The notes: generated from the sequence alone by a model not told the origin. DNA of 64,000 bases from UMGS1696 sp963643035 (GCA_963643035.1 CAVIKO010000002.1:25583-89582); one strand, 5' to 3'. Counted from the stretch's first letter, positions 45,342-55,359 are shown. Program-made: numbers and translations.

Positions 45342-46508
45342 ATGCGAAAGCTCTATCGCCGCGTTACGCGGTATGTTCCGGGCGTCTCCCTGTGGTTGTT
45401 TCTCTTTGCACTTGTCATGGGTGGCTGCCACATTGGATTTTGTACCTCCACTTCCTTTGCGGATCGCTTCAATACGACTGTGAGTGCATTCTGTCGGAGC
45501 TTGAACGCCCATTTGACTGGGTGGATTCCCTTTTCCCTTGCGGAGTGCGTGGTGCTGACCCTCCCTGTAACCGTGCCATGTCTGTTTGTTGTCTGTATGC
45601 GCAAGGCGTCGCGCGGTACCCGGTATCTCTGGCGAACCATTATTGGATTGTCTTCTGTGATCGCGCTGTTCTACGGCTTGTTTGTCCTGACTTTTGCCGC
45701 CGGATACCGTGCGCCTACGCTTGATAAAAAGCTCGGAATCGCCCGGGAAAAGGTTTCGGCAACGGAACTGTACGATACAGCGGTTCTTGTTCGCGACCGG
45801 CTGAACGGATTGGCAGATCAGGTGATCATCGCCTCGGAGCATGGTTCTGTCCGTCCGTATGACCACGCGCAAACGGTGGAATACTGTCTGGAGGCTTATG
45901 AAAAGCTGACGGATTCATATGATTTTCTGCCTGTGCTGTCCGCACCCGTGAAGGAGATCACGCTGTCCTCGCTCATGACCTACACGCATATCTCCGGTAT
46001 GTACACATATTTTACCGGAGAGGCAAATCTCAACACGAACTATCCCGATTATGTCAATGTCTATACTACGGCACACGAAATGGCGCATCAGCGCGGGATT
46101 GCCCGGGAAAATGAGGCAAACTTCATTGCCTATCTTGTATGCATCGCGTCGGACGATCCGTTTATGCAGTACAGCGGCTATCTCAGCATGTACGAATATT
46201 TGGTATCCCCGCTATATTCCGCTTCACCGGAGTTGTATCAGAAGCTCGCGTCGGGACTGGATATCCGTGTGCGATACGATCTGCAGTGCTATAGCCGCTT
46301 TTTTGATAAATACCGGGATAACGTGGCGGCGGATGTGAGCGATACCGTCAACGATACGTATCTGAAAATTCAGGGGACTACGGAGGGTTCCCGCAGCTAC
46401 GGCATGGTTGTAGATCTGGCGGTGGCGTACCATCTTCACACGGCGCAGTCAGGTACAGACGCGGAGGAGCCCCCTGTGGAGGGAGAGGTGCAAAATGCGG
46501 CGGAATAA
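45342..46508 (+). CDS. DUF3810 family membrane protein with HExxH metal motif
   Basis: The start is the ATG at 45342 with AAAGGAT upstream, giving 388 residues. Three hydrophobic segments (about 14-35, 60-80, 95-115) are followed by an extracytoplasmic domain. This carries HEMAH at 245-249 and downstream RENEANFIAYLVC, the zinc-metalloprotease-like pattern of DUF3810. The family is unstudied as far as I know; proteolysis at the cell surface is plausible. It overlaps the next gene by 14 bp and lies upstream of walRK. Confidence 0.87.
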   Translation: MRKLYRRVTRYVPGVSLWLFLFALVMGGCHIGFCTSTSFADRFNTTVSAFCRSLNAHLTGWIPFSLAECVVLTLPVTVPCLFVVCMRKASRGTRYLWRTIIGLSSVIALFYGLFVLTFAAGYRAPTLDKKLGIAREKVSATELYDTAVLVRDRLNGLADQVIIASEHGSVRPYDHAQTVEYCLEAYEKLTDSYDFLPVLSAPVKEITLSSLMTYTHISGMYTYFTGEANLNTNYPDYVNVYTTAHEMAHQRGIARENEANFIAYLVCIASDDPFMQYSGYLSMYEYLVSPLYSASPELYQKLASGLDIRVRYDLQCYSRFFDKYRDNVAADVSDTVNDTYLKIQGTTEGSRSYGMVVDLAVAYHLHTAQSGTDAEEPPVEGEVQNAAE

Positions 46509-47541
46509 GCGGCACGGCATGGCATGGCTCTTTGGAATGCTTGCCCTGACGCTTGCGGCAATCACTCCGTCAGCAGCGGTCGGGTGGCAGGATCCGACGC
46601 TGTATCACAATGACGATGTGTGGTACAAGGAAAGCGGCGCGCCGCTCATTGAGAAAAACGGGCGGTATTACATTCCGGTCGATATTTTGACAATGTTCGA
46701 TACCGTGATGCTGGAAAACCATCCGCAGGAAAACCTGCTTCTTTATGCGGATACGGAAAACGGAACGACATATGCGTCTATCCTCTACGGCGAACAGATG
46801 GCTGCCGTGAATGGGGAGATTGTGCGCGATGTGGAGATTTTCCGGCAAAATGGGTACTACTATCTCCAAGCCGACTGGATCTGCGAAATCCTGGGACTGA
46901 CCATGGAATACGGCGAAAACGCATCTGGCGAGGTGGTGCTGCGCCTCTCAAACGGAGAAGCTCGCCGGAGTCTTAGGGAATTGATGGAAGCTAACAGCGT
47001 GGATAACGAGACGACGGACATACCAGACAGTACGGATCCGGTCGATACGGACAGTGCGACAAAACGGATTGTGGTGTATGCCGGCGGAATCCATGCACAA
47101 TGGGAACTGTCCTGGCTTGATGCCTGCGGCGTGGAGATTGTGTATCTGGTGGATGCGGAAACGCCGGAGGAGCTTTTGTGGCAGATGCTTTTGACCGGAG
47201 AATGTGCGATCGCTGCGGACAGCGCGGACGCTGTGGACGAGATCTGTGATGACATTGCAGTGGAGACGTATCGCAGAATCCCCGTGGTGTGCGGCAGTCT
47301 CTCCGATACGGAAACGATTGCTGCGACAGAGAGGGGATATACGGTTGTGAAGCCGGATTTTGTGGTGGACAATCAGACAAATCCCGACACGGTGTTTCAG
47401 TTGGTGACAGAGTGGCTCACAGAGAACGATACCGTGGTAGTATCGGTGGGACTGGACGGCTGTTCGCAAAGAATGCTTATACTGTTGAAAGCATATCTTG
47501 CGGAAAATCCGGATTTTGTAGCGTGGGGACTGCGTCCGTAG
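46495..47541 (+). CDS. Exported protein with copper amine oxidase-like N-terminal domain
   Basis: The 348-residue protein has a signal peptide (WLFGMLALTLAAITPSAAVG) and a stalk-type domain with repeated YYIPVDIL and YYYLQADWICEILGLTMEY strands, as in copper amine oxidase-like N-domains of cell-wall proteins. An acidic linker leads to a C-terminal alpha/beta domain (RIVVYAGGIHAQWEL...GYTVVKPDFVVDNQ). The latter looks like a polysaccharide deacetylase-type fold that has lost its metal residues, but this is a guess. It overlaps the DUF3810 gene by 14 bp, hence co-expressed, and precedes walR by 53 bp. Confidence 0.7.
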   Translation: MRRNKRHGMAWLFGMLALTLAAITPSAAVGWQDPTLYHNDDVWYKESGAPLIEKNGRYYIPVDILTMFDTVMLENHPQENLLLYADTENGTTYASILYGEQMAAVNGEIVRDVEIFRQNGYYYLQADWICEILGLTMEYGENASGEVVLRLSNGEARRSLRELMEANSVDNETTDIPDSTDPVDTDSATKRIVVYAGGIHAQWELSWLDACGVEIVYLVDAETPEELLWQMLLTGECAIAADSADAVDEICDDIAVETYRRIPVVCGSLSDTETIAATERGYTVVKPDFVVDNQTNPDTVFQLVTEWLTENDTVVVSVGLDGCSQRMLILLKAYLAENPDFVAWGLRP

Positions 47542-47594
47542 AATGTATGAGGGACGGATGGGCCGACCGGAAAATACGATAAGGAGGAGTATGC

Positions 47595-48305
47595 ATGGAA
47601 AACGAAAAGAAGAAAATCCTGATCGTGGAGGATGAAAAGAAAATTGCGCAGGTTCTCGCTTACAACATGAAGAAAGAAGGCTACGATTGCGAGATCGCGT
47701 ATGACGGAGAAACGGGGCTAGCAGAGGCGATCAGTGGGGAATACGATCTCATTCTGCTCGACATCATGCTGCCGAAAATGAACGGTTTCGAGGTCTGCGA
47801 AAAAATCAGGCTCGTCAGTCAGGTGCCTATTATATTTGTGACGGCGCGTGAGGAGGAGAAGGACAAGATCCTCGGATTGGATACCGGCGCGGACGATTAC
47901 GTAACCAAGCCCTTTTCGTTCAAGGAGCTAATGTCCCGGATCCGGGCAAACATACGGCGCACCTCCGGAGAGGTGGTACGAGAGCAACGCGCAGACGCGG
48001 GAGTCATCACCGTCGGAGAGCTTGTGATCGATCGAACCCATTATCTCGTGACCAAAAGCGGGGCGCCGATCGAGCTGTCCAAAAAGGATTACGATTTCAT
48101 CGCTTTTCTTGCCGCAAATGTGGGAAAGGCGTTTTCGCGAGAGCAGCTCCTTGAGGAAATCTGGGGCTACGACGACTATTACGGCGATATCCGCACCGTG
48201 GATGTGACAGTATTCCGTATCCGTTCCAAGATCGAGGCGGATCCTAGTCATCCCGAATATCTGATGACCAAGCGCGGTGTGGGATACTATCTTGCCAAAC
48301 ATTGA
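47595..48305 (+). CDS. walR: OmpR/PhoB family response regulator, WalR-like
   Basis: The 236-residue protein has a receiver domain with phospho-acceptor Asp56 in ILLDIMLPKMNG, VTARE and YVTKPF, then a winged-helix DNA-binding domain ending in RTVDVTVFRIRSKIE and TKRGVGYYLA. Neighbours (histidine kinase, YycH- and YycI-position proteins, murA) and similarity favour the essential wall-homeostasis regulator WalR (YycF). PhoB-like alternatives are less likely. An AAGGAGG site lies upstream of the ATG. Confidence 0.88.
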   Translation: MENEKKKILIVEDEKKIAQVLAYNMKKEGYDCEIAYDGETGLAEAISGEYDLILLDIMLPKMNGFEVCEKIRLVSQVPIIFVTAREEEKDKILGLDTGADDYVTKPFSFKELMSRIRANIRRTSGEVVREQRADAGVITVGELVIDRTHYLVTKSGAPIELSKKDYDFIAFLAANVGKAFSREQLLEEIWGYDDYYGDIRTVDVTVFRIRSKIEADPSHPEYLMTKRGVGYYLAKH

Positions 48306-48347
48306 GAAGCCATAGGGCGTATAAATCTGCGGAAAGGAGGCAGGCAT

Positions 48348-50186
48348 ATGTTCCGGAGTCTATACTTCAAAATCGTTCTGATTCTGCTCATTTTCATTAT
48401 TGCGGTAATGAGCGCAGTGTCTGCCATCCTGATAAACGGCGTATCGACGTACTATACCCGTACGTTTTCCAGCCAGATGGAGGAGTGTTTTGCCGTCGGA
48501 ACCATTCTCCGTGAAGAACTGGAGGAAGCGGATACGGTGGAGAGTGAAAATGCGGCGGAGGATTTACGTGCCATTTGCAGTGCATACGGGAGCATTCTCG
48601 GCATCGACCAGTATCGGAACTATTACATTCTCGACAAAAACGGAGATACGTTGGCGGCATCGGATACGGAACTGGGTGCGCAGCTGGAGATCACCCCAAA
48701 CCTTTTGTCCGCGATTGGCGGCGACAACGAGAACCATGTGATCAGCGGGGCGGAATATGCGGACTGGGCAGTTGTTCTGGGCGGCGGCAATATCGTCTAT
48801 GTTAAGGATTCCATGAACGAAATGCGCCAGCTCAACCAGACGCTGTTTACCATTATCCTGCAGGCGATGCTGGTTGGAATCTTTTTCTCGATTCTTTTGG
48901 CGTTTGTGCTTGCTAAGGCGATTACGGCGCCGATCCAGAGTCTGACGCGCGGGACACAGCTGGTGGCAATGGGACAATTTGACACAGAGATCGAGGTCAA
49001 TTCACGCGATGAGCTAGGTGTTCTGACCGAAAACTTCAACGCGATGAAGGATCGTCTGAAGGAAACGCTCGATGAGGTGTCCGGTGAGAGGGAAAAGCTC
49101 GAGATGATCCTCGGCTGTATGAAGGACGCGATTCTCACGTTTACGGTATCCGGCAAGCTTCTCCATGGCAACAGCTCCGCCGTGTCGATTCTGCCGGGCG
49201 TGCGCGAGGGAACAATAACCTTAGAGGACTGCTTTGAGGCGATGGATATTCCGCTTGTCCTCTCCGGCACGACCATTCGGCTGACCTCTCCCGACGTAGC
49301 CGCGGAACGGAACCGGGATGGTTTCGTTTTTCACGATCGGATCTGTGGCGGCAAGGTGTATGACGTGAGTTTTGGGATCATTCGATACGTGGAGAATGGC
49401 AAGATGCTTCCCGGCTGTATTGTAATCGCGCACGATGTGACCGGACGGTACGAGCTGGATCAGAGCCGCAGGGAATTTGTCGCGAACGTATCTCATGAGC
49501 TGCGTACCCCGCTGACTTCCATCAAATCAGCGGCGGAAACAATCTTAGAGGATCCTGCGATGGATGAGGAGACGCGCAATTTCTTCCTCGACGATTACAT
49601 CCTGACCGAATGCGACCGGATGACCCGGATTGTGTCTGATTTGCTCACTCTCTCCCGTCTCGATAATCAGAGAACCCGATGGAATATTGAAACATTCGAT
49701 ATGACCGCCTCCGTCAATCGGCTGTGCGCGGTCATGAAAAAAGATTTTGACGAGCATGAACATACCGTGACGCTTACGGCAGATCCCAATGTGCCGGAGA
49801 TTACCGGGGATCGCCAGCGTCTGGAGCAGGTCGTGATCAATATTCTGACCAACGCAAACAAATATACCCCAAACGGTGGTAAAATCGACATTCACATCGG
49901 CAGAACGGAAAAATTTCTCATCATCACCATCACGGACAACGGGGTGGGAATTCCAAAGGAGGATATGGCGCATCTGTTCGAACGGTTCTACCGTGTGGAA
50001 AAATCCCGTACCTCGGACGCAGGCGGAACCGGACTCGGACTTGCCATCGCGAAAGAGCTCACGGAGGCGCACGGCGGAAAAATCTCCATGCAGAGTACGC
50101 TTGGCAAGGGAACCAGTGTCTCCATTGAACTGCCGTTTGTCTGCAGGTTGAAAAATCCGGAATCCAAAGGAGGCGGCAACGTATGA
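48348..50186 (+). CDS. walK: Sensor histidine kinase, WalK-like
   Basis: The 612-residue protein has two membrane helices (about 8-30 and 165-190) bracketing an extracellular sensor domain. A HAMP domain (RDELGVLTENFNAMKDRL), a PAS-like domain (about 240-365) and the kinase core follow. The kinase core has the phosphorylated His383 in FVANVSHELRTPL, N-box NILTNANKYTPNGG, and GTGLGLAI. The order matches WalK (YycG). The next gene starts inside its stop region (4-bp overlap). Confidence 0.88.
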   Translation: MFRSLYFKIVLILLIFIIAVMSAVSAILINGVSTYYTRTFSSQMEECFAVGTILREELEEADTVESENAAEDLRAICSAYGSILGIDQYRNYYILDKNGDTLAASDTELGAQLEITPNLLSAIGGDNENHVISGAEYADWAVVLGGGNIVYVKDSMNEMRQLNQTLFTIILQAMLVGIFFSILLAFVLAKAITAPIQSLTRGTQLVAMGQFDTEIEVNSRDELGVLTENFNAMKDRLKETLDEVSGEREKLEMILGCMKDAILTFTVSGKLLHGNSSAVSILPGVREGTITLEDCFEAMDIPLVLSGTTIRLTSPDVAAERNRDGFVFHDRICGGKVYDVSFGIIRYVENGKMLPGCIVIAHDVTGRYELDQSRREFVANVSHELRTPLTSIKSAAETILEDPAMDEETRNFFLDDYILTECDRMTRIVSDLLTLSRLDNQRTRWNIETFDMTASVNRLCAVMKKDFDEHEHTVTLTADPNVPEITGDRQRLEQVVINILTNANKYTPNGGKIDIHIGRTEKFLIITITDNGVGIPKEDMAHLFERFYRVEKSRTSDAGGTGLGLAIAKELTEAHGGKISMQSTLGKGTSVSIELPFVCRLKNPESKGGGNV

Positions 50187-51583
50187 AAAAGCACACCGCG
50201 CTGCCATGGATGCTCGTGGTTGGCGGATGTATCGTCCTGCTCTTTGCACTGATGTTTGCTGTTGTGATGGTGACGGGTGTGACAAGCAGCACCGCATATA
50301 ACCAGACGCCGTTCTCACTCTCCTCCCTGACCTCCGGTGAAACGAATACCTCTTCCTGTGCCGCCGCGATTCTGCCTGCGTTTGTCGGGATCGTTTATGA
50401 TGGCGAAAAAGCGGGGCTATGCACCGGGGGAAGTGTGATGGAGGAAATCTATGCTGCTCTTTCTCCCTGGATTGCCGATGCGCTTGCTGCCGAGCCGTAT
50501 GAGGCGGCAAACGGACCGGAAATGCAGAGCGATATGATCGTGGTGGAATACCATACGCCGCTGCCTGGCCATCTCATCGGAGTATGCGCCGCCGCGTTGT
50601 CCGGAGCAGAAACGGAGGATGCGGCATATGCGGATTCATCCCTCTTTACGGAGGTGCACAGGCTCTTTTTGGAGATCACACCGGGCGGAAAATATACGCT
50701 GCTCATTCCTACGGCAGACGGCGGATGGCTCCGGTATACCTGTCCTGACGAGATGGGAGAAGAATATCCGGACAAGCAGAAATGGCTCGAATGGAAAACG
50801 AGCTTCCACAATCATTTTTACGGATTTTCCTTTGCCGCGGAGTGCGTCCATACGGAATCCGTGACAGAACTCGAAAGCGGCGTGGACGAGGATCCGTGGG
50901 AGATTGTATTTACGGAGCGGATACGCACACGTGGTATGACCTTCGGCGATAAAATGGGCATGACTCTGCGCGATCGCGTCGATCAGACGAATATCTTCGT
51001 CCGTCTCCTCGGATACAATCCGAATAAGCTGTCCCGGCGCGAGGAAAAGGACGGCAGTCTGACTCTCGTTGAGACGCACGGCATACTTCGGCTCGACGAA
51101 AGCGAGTTTGTGTATACCGCGAATTCGGGCGGTGGTGTCGAGCTGGGACAGATCATCGGTTATCGGGAATCCTATACCCCGGCAGATATGCTGCGCGGCG
51201 CATGGACGATTCTGGAAACGTTGGGTGATTTGCAGCCGTACTGCGTCGGCGGAGACGCCGAGATTACGTTGACGGAGGTGTTTTATGGCGCGGACGGGAT
51301 CACATTCACGTTTTCCTATACCTTTGATAATCTCCGTCTCTGGAACTGTGCGCCTGCCATGACGATCACATTTTCCGGGGACTGCCGCATCTATGCCATG
51401 ACGATCCACACCATCGCTGTACGCAGCACCGGTGAATACAGCGTTTTGTACGCGGAAAACGGTATACGCGAGGCTCTCGGCTCCGGCAGCACCATCCTCG
51501 TCTATGACACAGATCCGGAGGCGGTGTCGATCTTTCCGCAATGGGCGCGGGTGGACAGAAAGACTACGGAGGCGGAAAACTGA
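50183..51583 (+). CDS. Membrane-anchored protein at the YycH position of the walRK operon
   Basis: The 466-residue protein has one N-terminal membrane helix (LPWMLVVGGCIVLLFALMFAVVM) and a large extracytoplasmic part. Its place directly after walK, with a 4-bp overlap, and its topology equal those of YycH, which restrains WalK. Direct sequence similarity to YycH is not obvious to me, so this is a positional assignment. It shares a one-base stop/start overlap with the next gene. Confidence 0.6.
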   Translation: MKKHTALPWMLVVGGCIVLLFALMFAVVMVTGVTSSTAYNQTPFSLSSLTSGETNTSSCAAAILPAFVGIVYDGEKAGLCTGGSVMEEIYAALSPWIADALAAEPYEAANGPEMQSDMIVVEYHTPLPGHLIGVCAAALSGAETEDAAYADSSLFTEVHRLFLEITPGGKYTLLIPTADGGWLRYTCPDEMGEEYPDKQKWLEWKTSFHNHFYGFSFAAECVHTESVTELESGVDEDPWEIVFTERIRTRGMTFGDKMGMTLRDRVDQTNIFVRLLGYNPNKLSRREEKDGSLTLVETHGILRLDESEFVYTANSGGGVELGQIIGYRESYTPADMLRGAWTILETLGDLQPYCVGGDAEITLTEVFYGADGITFTFSYTFDNLRLWNCAPAMTITFSGDCRIYAMTIHTIAVRSTGEYSVLYAENGIREALGSGSTILVYDTDPEAVSIFPQWARVDRKTTEAEN

Positions 51584-52524
51584 TGCGGCAGAAGAATATC
51601 TTTATCATGCTCACCATCACACTCCTTGCCGCTGCGCTGGTGCTGACCGGCGTGTTTATCCATTTGTATCGAAATGTATACTATATTCCGGAGCGCGCGG
51701 TGACGGATCTATGCACCGCGCTGCAGACAGATGGCGTGATTCTGTCTCCGTCACTGGTGGCGCGCAAACGGGAGGACGGTGTGATCTACATGGGTTCCGA
51801 CGATAATGAGGATACGGCGAATCGGCTCGCGGAAAGCGATATCCGATGCACGTTTGTGATTCCGGACGGTACCCTGTATCTCCACTACAGCGGTGATCAG
51901 ACTGAATTTTTGTCGGATTTCCGATTCCGATACAGACGAGCGGATACGACGTCCCGGTTGACTGACGACTTTTCCTACGCCGCGCTTGCCGACGACGCAT
52001 CCTCCGCCGTCACGGATACAGAATACGAAAGCTATTCCCAGATCGCGCGCGCGTTTCTGGAGCGGGGAGACGGCGGATTGTCGAAAAAAAACGGTGGTCC
52101 CTCGATTGAAACGGTGATCGCGGATATTCGCAGCGATACGGCGGGAGCGGTTTATGTCCGTTGCCTGCGCAGAATCGATGGTGTGGAGATCACGGAGAAC
52201 GATATGATCTGCGTGATTGAAAACGGTGTAGTGACGGAGGCGGACGGCAAGTGGTGTTTTCTTACCTTTGGAAAATCCTACAGCACACAGGTTTCCGACA
52301 TTACGAATATTCTATATATGATGAAGCGCATTGTGTCCGCAGGCGGTGATGACATTCCGGAGAAAATTGAGATCGAGTCGATTTCGCATTGTTACTCTCT
52401 CTATTTTCTGACGGATGAGGACAGCTTTTGTCTCATACCGTGTATCCGGGTAGAGACGGATACTTATGGCATACTCGTCTTTAATCAATTAGATGGAACG
52501 TTGTATACAAGAATAGCTGCTTAA
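51583..52524 (+). CDS. Membrane-anchored protein at the YycI position of the walRK operon
   Basis: The ATG at 51583 overlaps the previous stop (TGATG) and follows GGAGGCGG, giving 313 residues: MRQKNIFIMLTITLLAAALVLTGVFIHLY is a single membrane anchor, the rest is outside. The one-helix topology, place after the YycH-like gene and the domain around CYSLYFLTDEDSFCLIPCIRVET fit the YycI family of WalK partners. Family membership needs a profile search, so the call is positional. Confidence 0.6.
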   Translation: MRQKNIFIMLTITLLAAALVLTGVFIHLYRNVYYIPERAVTDLCTALQTDGVILSPSLVARKREDGVIYMGSDDNEDTANRLAESDIRCTFVIPDGTLYLHYSGDQTEFLSDFRFRYRRADTTSRLTDDFSYAALADDASSAVTDTEYESYSQIARAFLERGDGGLSKKNGGPSIETVIADIRSDTAGAVYVRCLRRIDGVEITENDMICVIENGVVTEADGKWCFLTFGKSYSTQVSDITNILYMMKRIVSAGGDDIPEKIEIESISHCYSLYFLTDEDSFCLIPCIRVETDTYGILVFNQLDGTLYTRIAA

Positions 52525-52589
52525 ACACGTTTTAAAATAGGTAATAATACCAGATAATATGAAAAATATGAAAATCCTGCAAAAAACAC

Positions 52590-52618
52590 TTTCTATTTAC
52601 TTGGGTTGCTGTTATAAT
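52590..52618 (+). promoter_or_regulatory. Candidate promoter of murA
   Basis: TATAAT (52613-52618) with a weak TTTCTA (52590-52595) at 17 bp. The 190-nt leader between it and murA shows no clear structure, and nothing else is seen in 52525-52810. Confidence 0.4.
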
Positions 52619-52810
52619 ATATAGGGTATGCTGTTGGATTTTTGGGGCAGGGAAAGGATTCTCTGCCGGAGATTCGCACACACCAGCAAAAGAGATTACC
52701 CGCGAACTGTGGATATGTTGCAGGAATGCAGATATGTGATGCGGTGCGCGTAGGAATAGACAGAGTATGGAAAGAATATAGGATTGCTTGGAAAGGCATG
52801 GTGCTTGTTC

Positions 52811-54097
52811 ATGGAGAAAATTGTGGTTCACGGAGGCGTGCCTCTGATGGGCAGCGTGGAGGTCAGCGGTTCCAAAAACGCTGCGCTCCCGATTATATAC
52901 GCCTGTGCGCTTGTTCCCGGTAAAGTGGTGCTTGAAAATATCCCGAATATCAGCGATATACAGTATTCGTTCGAGATTCTGCGCGGTATGGGCGCAGAAA
53001 TCCGGAGGATCGACCGTACCACCTACGAGATCGACTGCACCCATCTTGTGCCGGGAACGTCGGATTATGAGCTAGTCCGAAAGCTGCGCGGTTCGTATTA
53101 TCTGCTCGGCGCGGAATTCGGTCGTTTTGGAAAGGCGAGAGTCGGACTGCCTGGTGGTTGTGATTTCGGCGTTCGTCCCATCGATCAGCACATCAAGGGG
53201 TTCGAGGCTTTGGGCGGCGAGGTTGGAATTGAAGGCGGGTACATTGATATCCATTCTAAAAACGGCGCATGCGGAAACAGTATCTTTTTTGACGTATCCA
53301 GCGTTGGTGCGACCATCAATATCATGATTGCCGCCGCGACTGCCGAGGGCGTGACCATCATCGACAACGCTGCACATGAGCCTCATGTGGTGGACTGCGC
53401 ACAGTTTCTCAATACCTGCGGAGCGAATATCAGCGGTGCCGGCTCGGACGTGATCAAGATCCGCGGTGTCAAACAGCTACATGGCTGTTCCTACGCGATC
53501 ATTCCCGATATGATCGAGGCAGGCTCGTTCATGGTGGCTGCTGCGGCGACCGGCGGTTCCGTGCGGATCAACAATGTGATCCCGAAGCATCTGGAGTCGA
53601 TCACGGCAAAACTTTTGGAAGTAGGTGTGGACGTGGAGGAATTCGACGAGGCGGTGCATGTGACCGCGGCTGGTAAAATTCGCCGCACCAGCATCAAAAC
53701 ACTGCCGTATCCGGGCTTTCCGACCGATATGCACCCACAAATGACGGCATTGCTCCTGCGTGCGGAGGGAGTCAGCTACATCAACGAAAGCATTTTTGAA
53801 AATCGATTCCGTTATGTTGAGGAACTCAGACGGATGGGCGCGCAGATCAAGGTGGAAGGACGGATCGTCACCATTGAGGGCGGCGCACCGTTATCCGCGG
53901 CTCCTGTGATGGCTACGGATCTGCGCGGCGGGATCGCGGTCATGATTGCGGCATTGATGTGCAGCGGGCAGACCGAGATCACTGAAAGTCACCTGATCGA
54001 ACGCGGATATGACGACATATGCGGCAAGCTGCGTGGGTTGGGCGCGGATATCCGAAAGCTCCAGATACCCGATCCCGTTGCGAAAAAGGCAAACTGA
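52811..54097 (+). CDS. murA: UDP-N-acetylglucosamine 1-carboxyvinyltransferase
   Basis: MurA adds enolpyruvate from PEP to UDP-GlcNAc, the first committed step of peptidoglycan synthesis. The ATG at 52811 begins MEKIVVHGGVPLMGSVEVSGSKNAALP as in MurA; a TTG two codons upstream has a better-placed GGAAAGG and may be the real start. The catalytic loop LPGGCDFGVRPIDQH carries Cys117, so fosfomycin sensitivity would be expected. The 428-residue length is normal. It lies directly after the walRK operon, fitting joint wall control. Confidence 0.95.
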   Translation: MEKIVVHGGVPLMGSVEVSGSKNAALPIIYACALVPGKVVLENIPNISDIQYSFEILRGMGAEIRRIDRTTYEIDCTHLVPGTSDYELVRKLRGSYYLLGAEFGRFGKARVGLPGGCDFGVRPIDQHIKGFEALGGEVGIEGGYIDIHSKNGACGNSIFFDVSSVGATINIMIAAATAEGVTIIDNAAHEPHVVDCAQFLNTCGANISGAGSDVIKIRGVKQLHGCSYAIIPDMIEAGSFMVAAAATGGSVRINNVIPKHLESITAKLLEVGVDVEEFDEAVHVTAAGKIRRTSIKTLPYPGFPTDMHPQMTALLLRAEGVSYINESIFENRFRYVEELRRMGAQIKVEGRIVTIEGGAPLSAAPVMATDLRGGIAVMIAALMCSGQTEITESHLIERGYDDICGKLRGLGADIRKLQIPDPVAKKAN

Positions 54098-54135
54098 TCC
54101 GCGGACGGTATATAATCACTGCCGCACGCGTACAT

Positions 54136-54228
54136 TAGGAAATCTCTGATTTAAGGTTATTTTTGCGATAAAAGTCCCTATATTTCAGCCTTTTATCGCA
54201 AAAATCCGATTCATTCAGAGTTTCCTTA
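54136..54228. repeat. Dispersed inverted-repeat element, copy B
   Basis: TAGGAAATCTCTGAT at the left and ATTCAGAGTTTCCTTA at the right are inverted. The inner arms TTTTTGCGATAAAAG and CTTTTATCGCAAAAA are perfect, with the loop TCCCTATATTTCAGC. It lies between murA and the DUF1858 gene. Confidence 0.93.
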
Positions 54229-54268
54229 GACGTATATCATTTTCCAAACATAAAGGAGTTTCAAAACT

Positions 54269-54472
54269 ATGGAAGTTACCAAGGATACCATCATCGGCGA
54301 TATCATCGATTGTGACGAAGCGACGGGTGAATTTTTCCTCGAAATCGGGATGCATTGTCTGGACTGCCCCGTGTCCCGCAGCGAAACGATTGAAGAAGCG
54401 TGCGATGTACACGGCACCGATGCGGATGCACTTGTGCAAAAGCTCAACGAATATTTCTCGCAGAAAAAGTAA
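54269..54472 (+). CDS. DUF1858 small redox-disulfide-type protein
   Basis: The 67-residue protein MEVTKDTIIGDIIDCDEATGEFFLEIGMHCLDCPVSRSETIEEAC has the CxxC pair C30/C33 in GMHCLDCP, the pattern of DUF1858 (hybrid-cluster-protein-associated disulfide domain). It is probably a small cytoplasmic redox or metal-handling protein. AAGGAG precedes the ATG. No hybrid cluster protein gene is near. Confidence 0.88.
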   Translation: MEVTKDTIIGDIIDCDEATGEFFLEIGMHCLDCPVSRSETIEEACDVHGTDADALVQKLNEYFSQKK

Positions 54473-54573
54473 TCCGCAACCGACAGACAGGCGATCCGCC
54501 GACGTGACTGTGGGAGAGTTCCACTGCGCCGGACGGATCGCTTTTTCCGATCCTGCGGCAAACGGGAGAGCAT

Positions 54574-55341
54574 ATGACAACATTCGACGAACGGAATAAG
54601 GGAATACAGGGTCGGGAGCCTTCGCGGTGGGAGAGATCGACAGCGGAGATTCCAAGCCTGGACAGGAGACTGCGGACTGCGTGTGATCTGATACCGGAGA
54701 AAAGCGTTGTATGGGACATCGGCACCGATCATGCGTACATACCGATCTATCTCTTACGCAGCGGAAAATGCGCGTCGGCGGTGGCAAGCGATATAAACCG
54801 AGGTCCGTTGGAGGCGGCGAAACAGAACGCCGCATCGTATGGCGTGGCGGAGCGGATCACATTTCTTTTGGCAAACGGCCTAGGCAAAATGGATCCTACA
54901 TCGTATGGTGTGACCGATCTCTGTATCTGCGGCATGGGCGGAGAGCTGATCGCCGAAATTCTGCGCACCAGTCCCTACTTGCCGCAGGCGGGAATCCGAC
55001 TTGTTTTGCAGCCCATGTCCCACGGATATGATCTGCGGCGCGCGCTGCTTACGGACGGCTATACGATCCGTGAGGAACGGCTTTGCAAGGCGAACGGTAG
55101 AATCTACGCCATTATTGCCGCTGTGTACACAGGAGAGACGGAAAAATACACGGAGGCGGAGCTGCTCCTTGGAAGACAGGAGCGTACGAATCCCTTGTGG
55201 ATGCCGTATGTGACCGGATTCCGTCGTGCGCTTGAGAAAAAGCGACAGGGCAGGATTGCTGGGGGACGAGATACCACCTATGAAGATGCACTGCTTCTGG
55301 AACTGGATGCGTATTCTGCGGAGATACAGAAAAATCAATGA
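54574..55341 (+). CDS. trmK: tRNA (adenine(22)-N1)-methyltransferase
   Basis: The 255-residue protein has a Rossmann methyltransferase core: VVWDIGTDHAYIPIYLL is the SAM motif, AVASDINRGPLEAAKQNAASYG follows, and CICGMGGELIAEIL is the TrmK/COG2384 hallmark. A C-terminal helical part follows. It methylates N1 of A22 in several tRNAs. The downstream Nif3-like gene, 18 bp away, is its usual neighbour in Firmicutes. Confidence 0.92.
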   Translation: MTTFDERNKGIQGREPSRWERSTAEIPSLDRRLRTACDLIPEKSVVWDIGTDHAYIPIYLLRSGKCASAVASDINRGPLEAAKQNAASYGVAERITFLLANGLGKMDPTSYGVTDLCICGMGGELIAEILRTSPYLPQAGIRLVLQPMSHGYDLRRALLTDGYTIREERLCKANGRIYAIIAAVYTGETEKYTEAELLLGRQERTNPLWMPYVTGFRRALEKKRQGRIAGGRDTTYEDALLLELDAYSAEIQKNQ

Positions 55342-55359
55342 GAAACGAGGACAAAGTGT

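Noticed and set aside
46948..47469. Antisense frame of 173 codons opposite the CuAO-like gene
   Set aside because: The sense protein has a signal peptide, recognisable strands and overlaps its operon neighbour; the antisense one has nothing.
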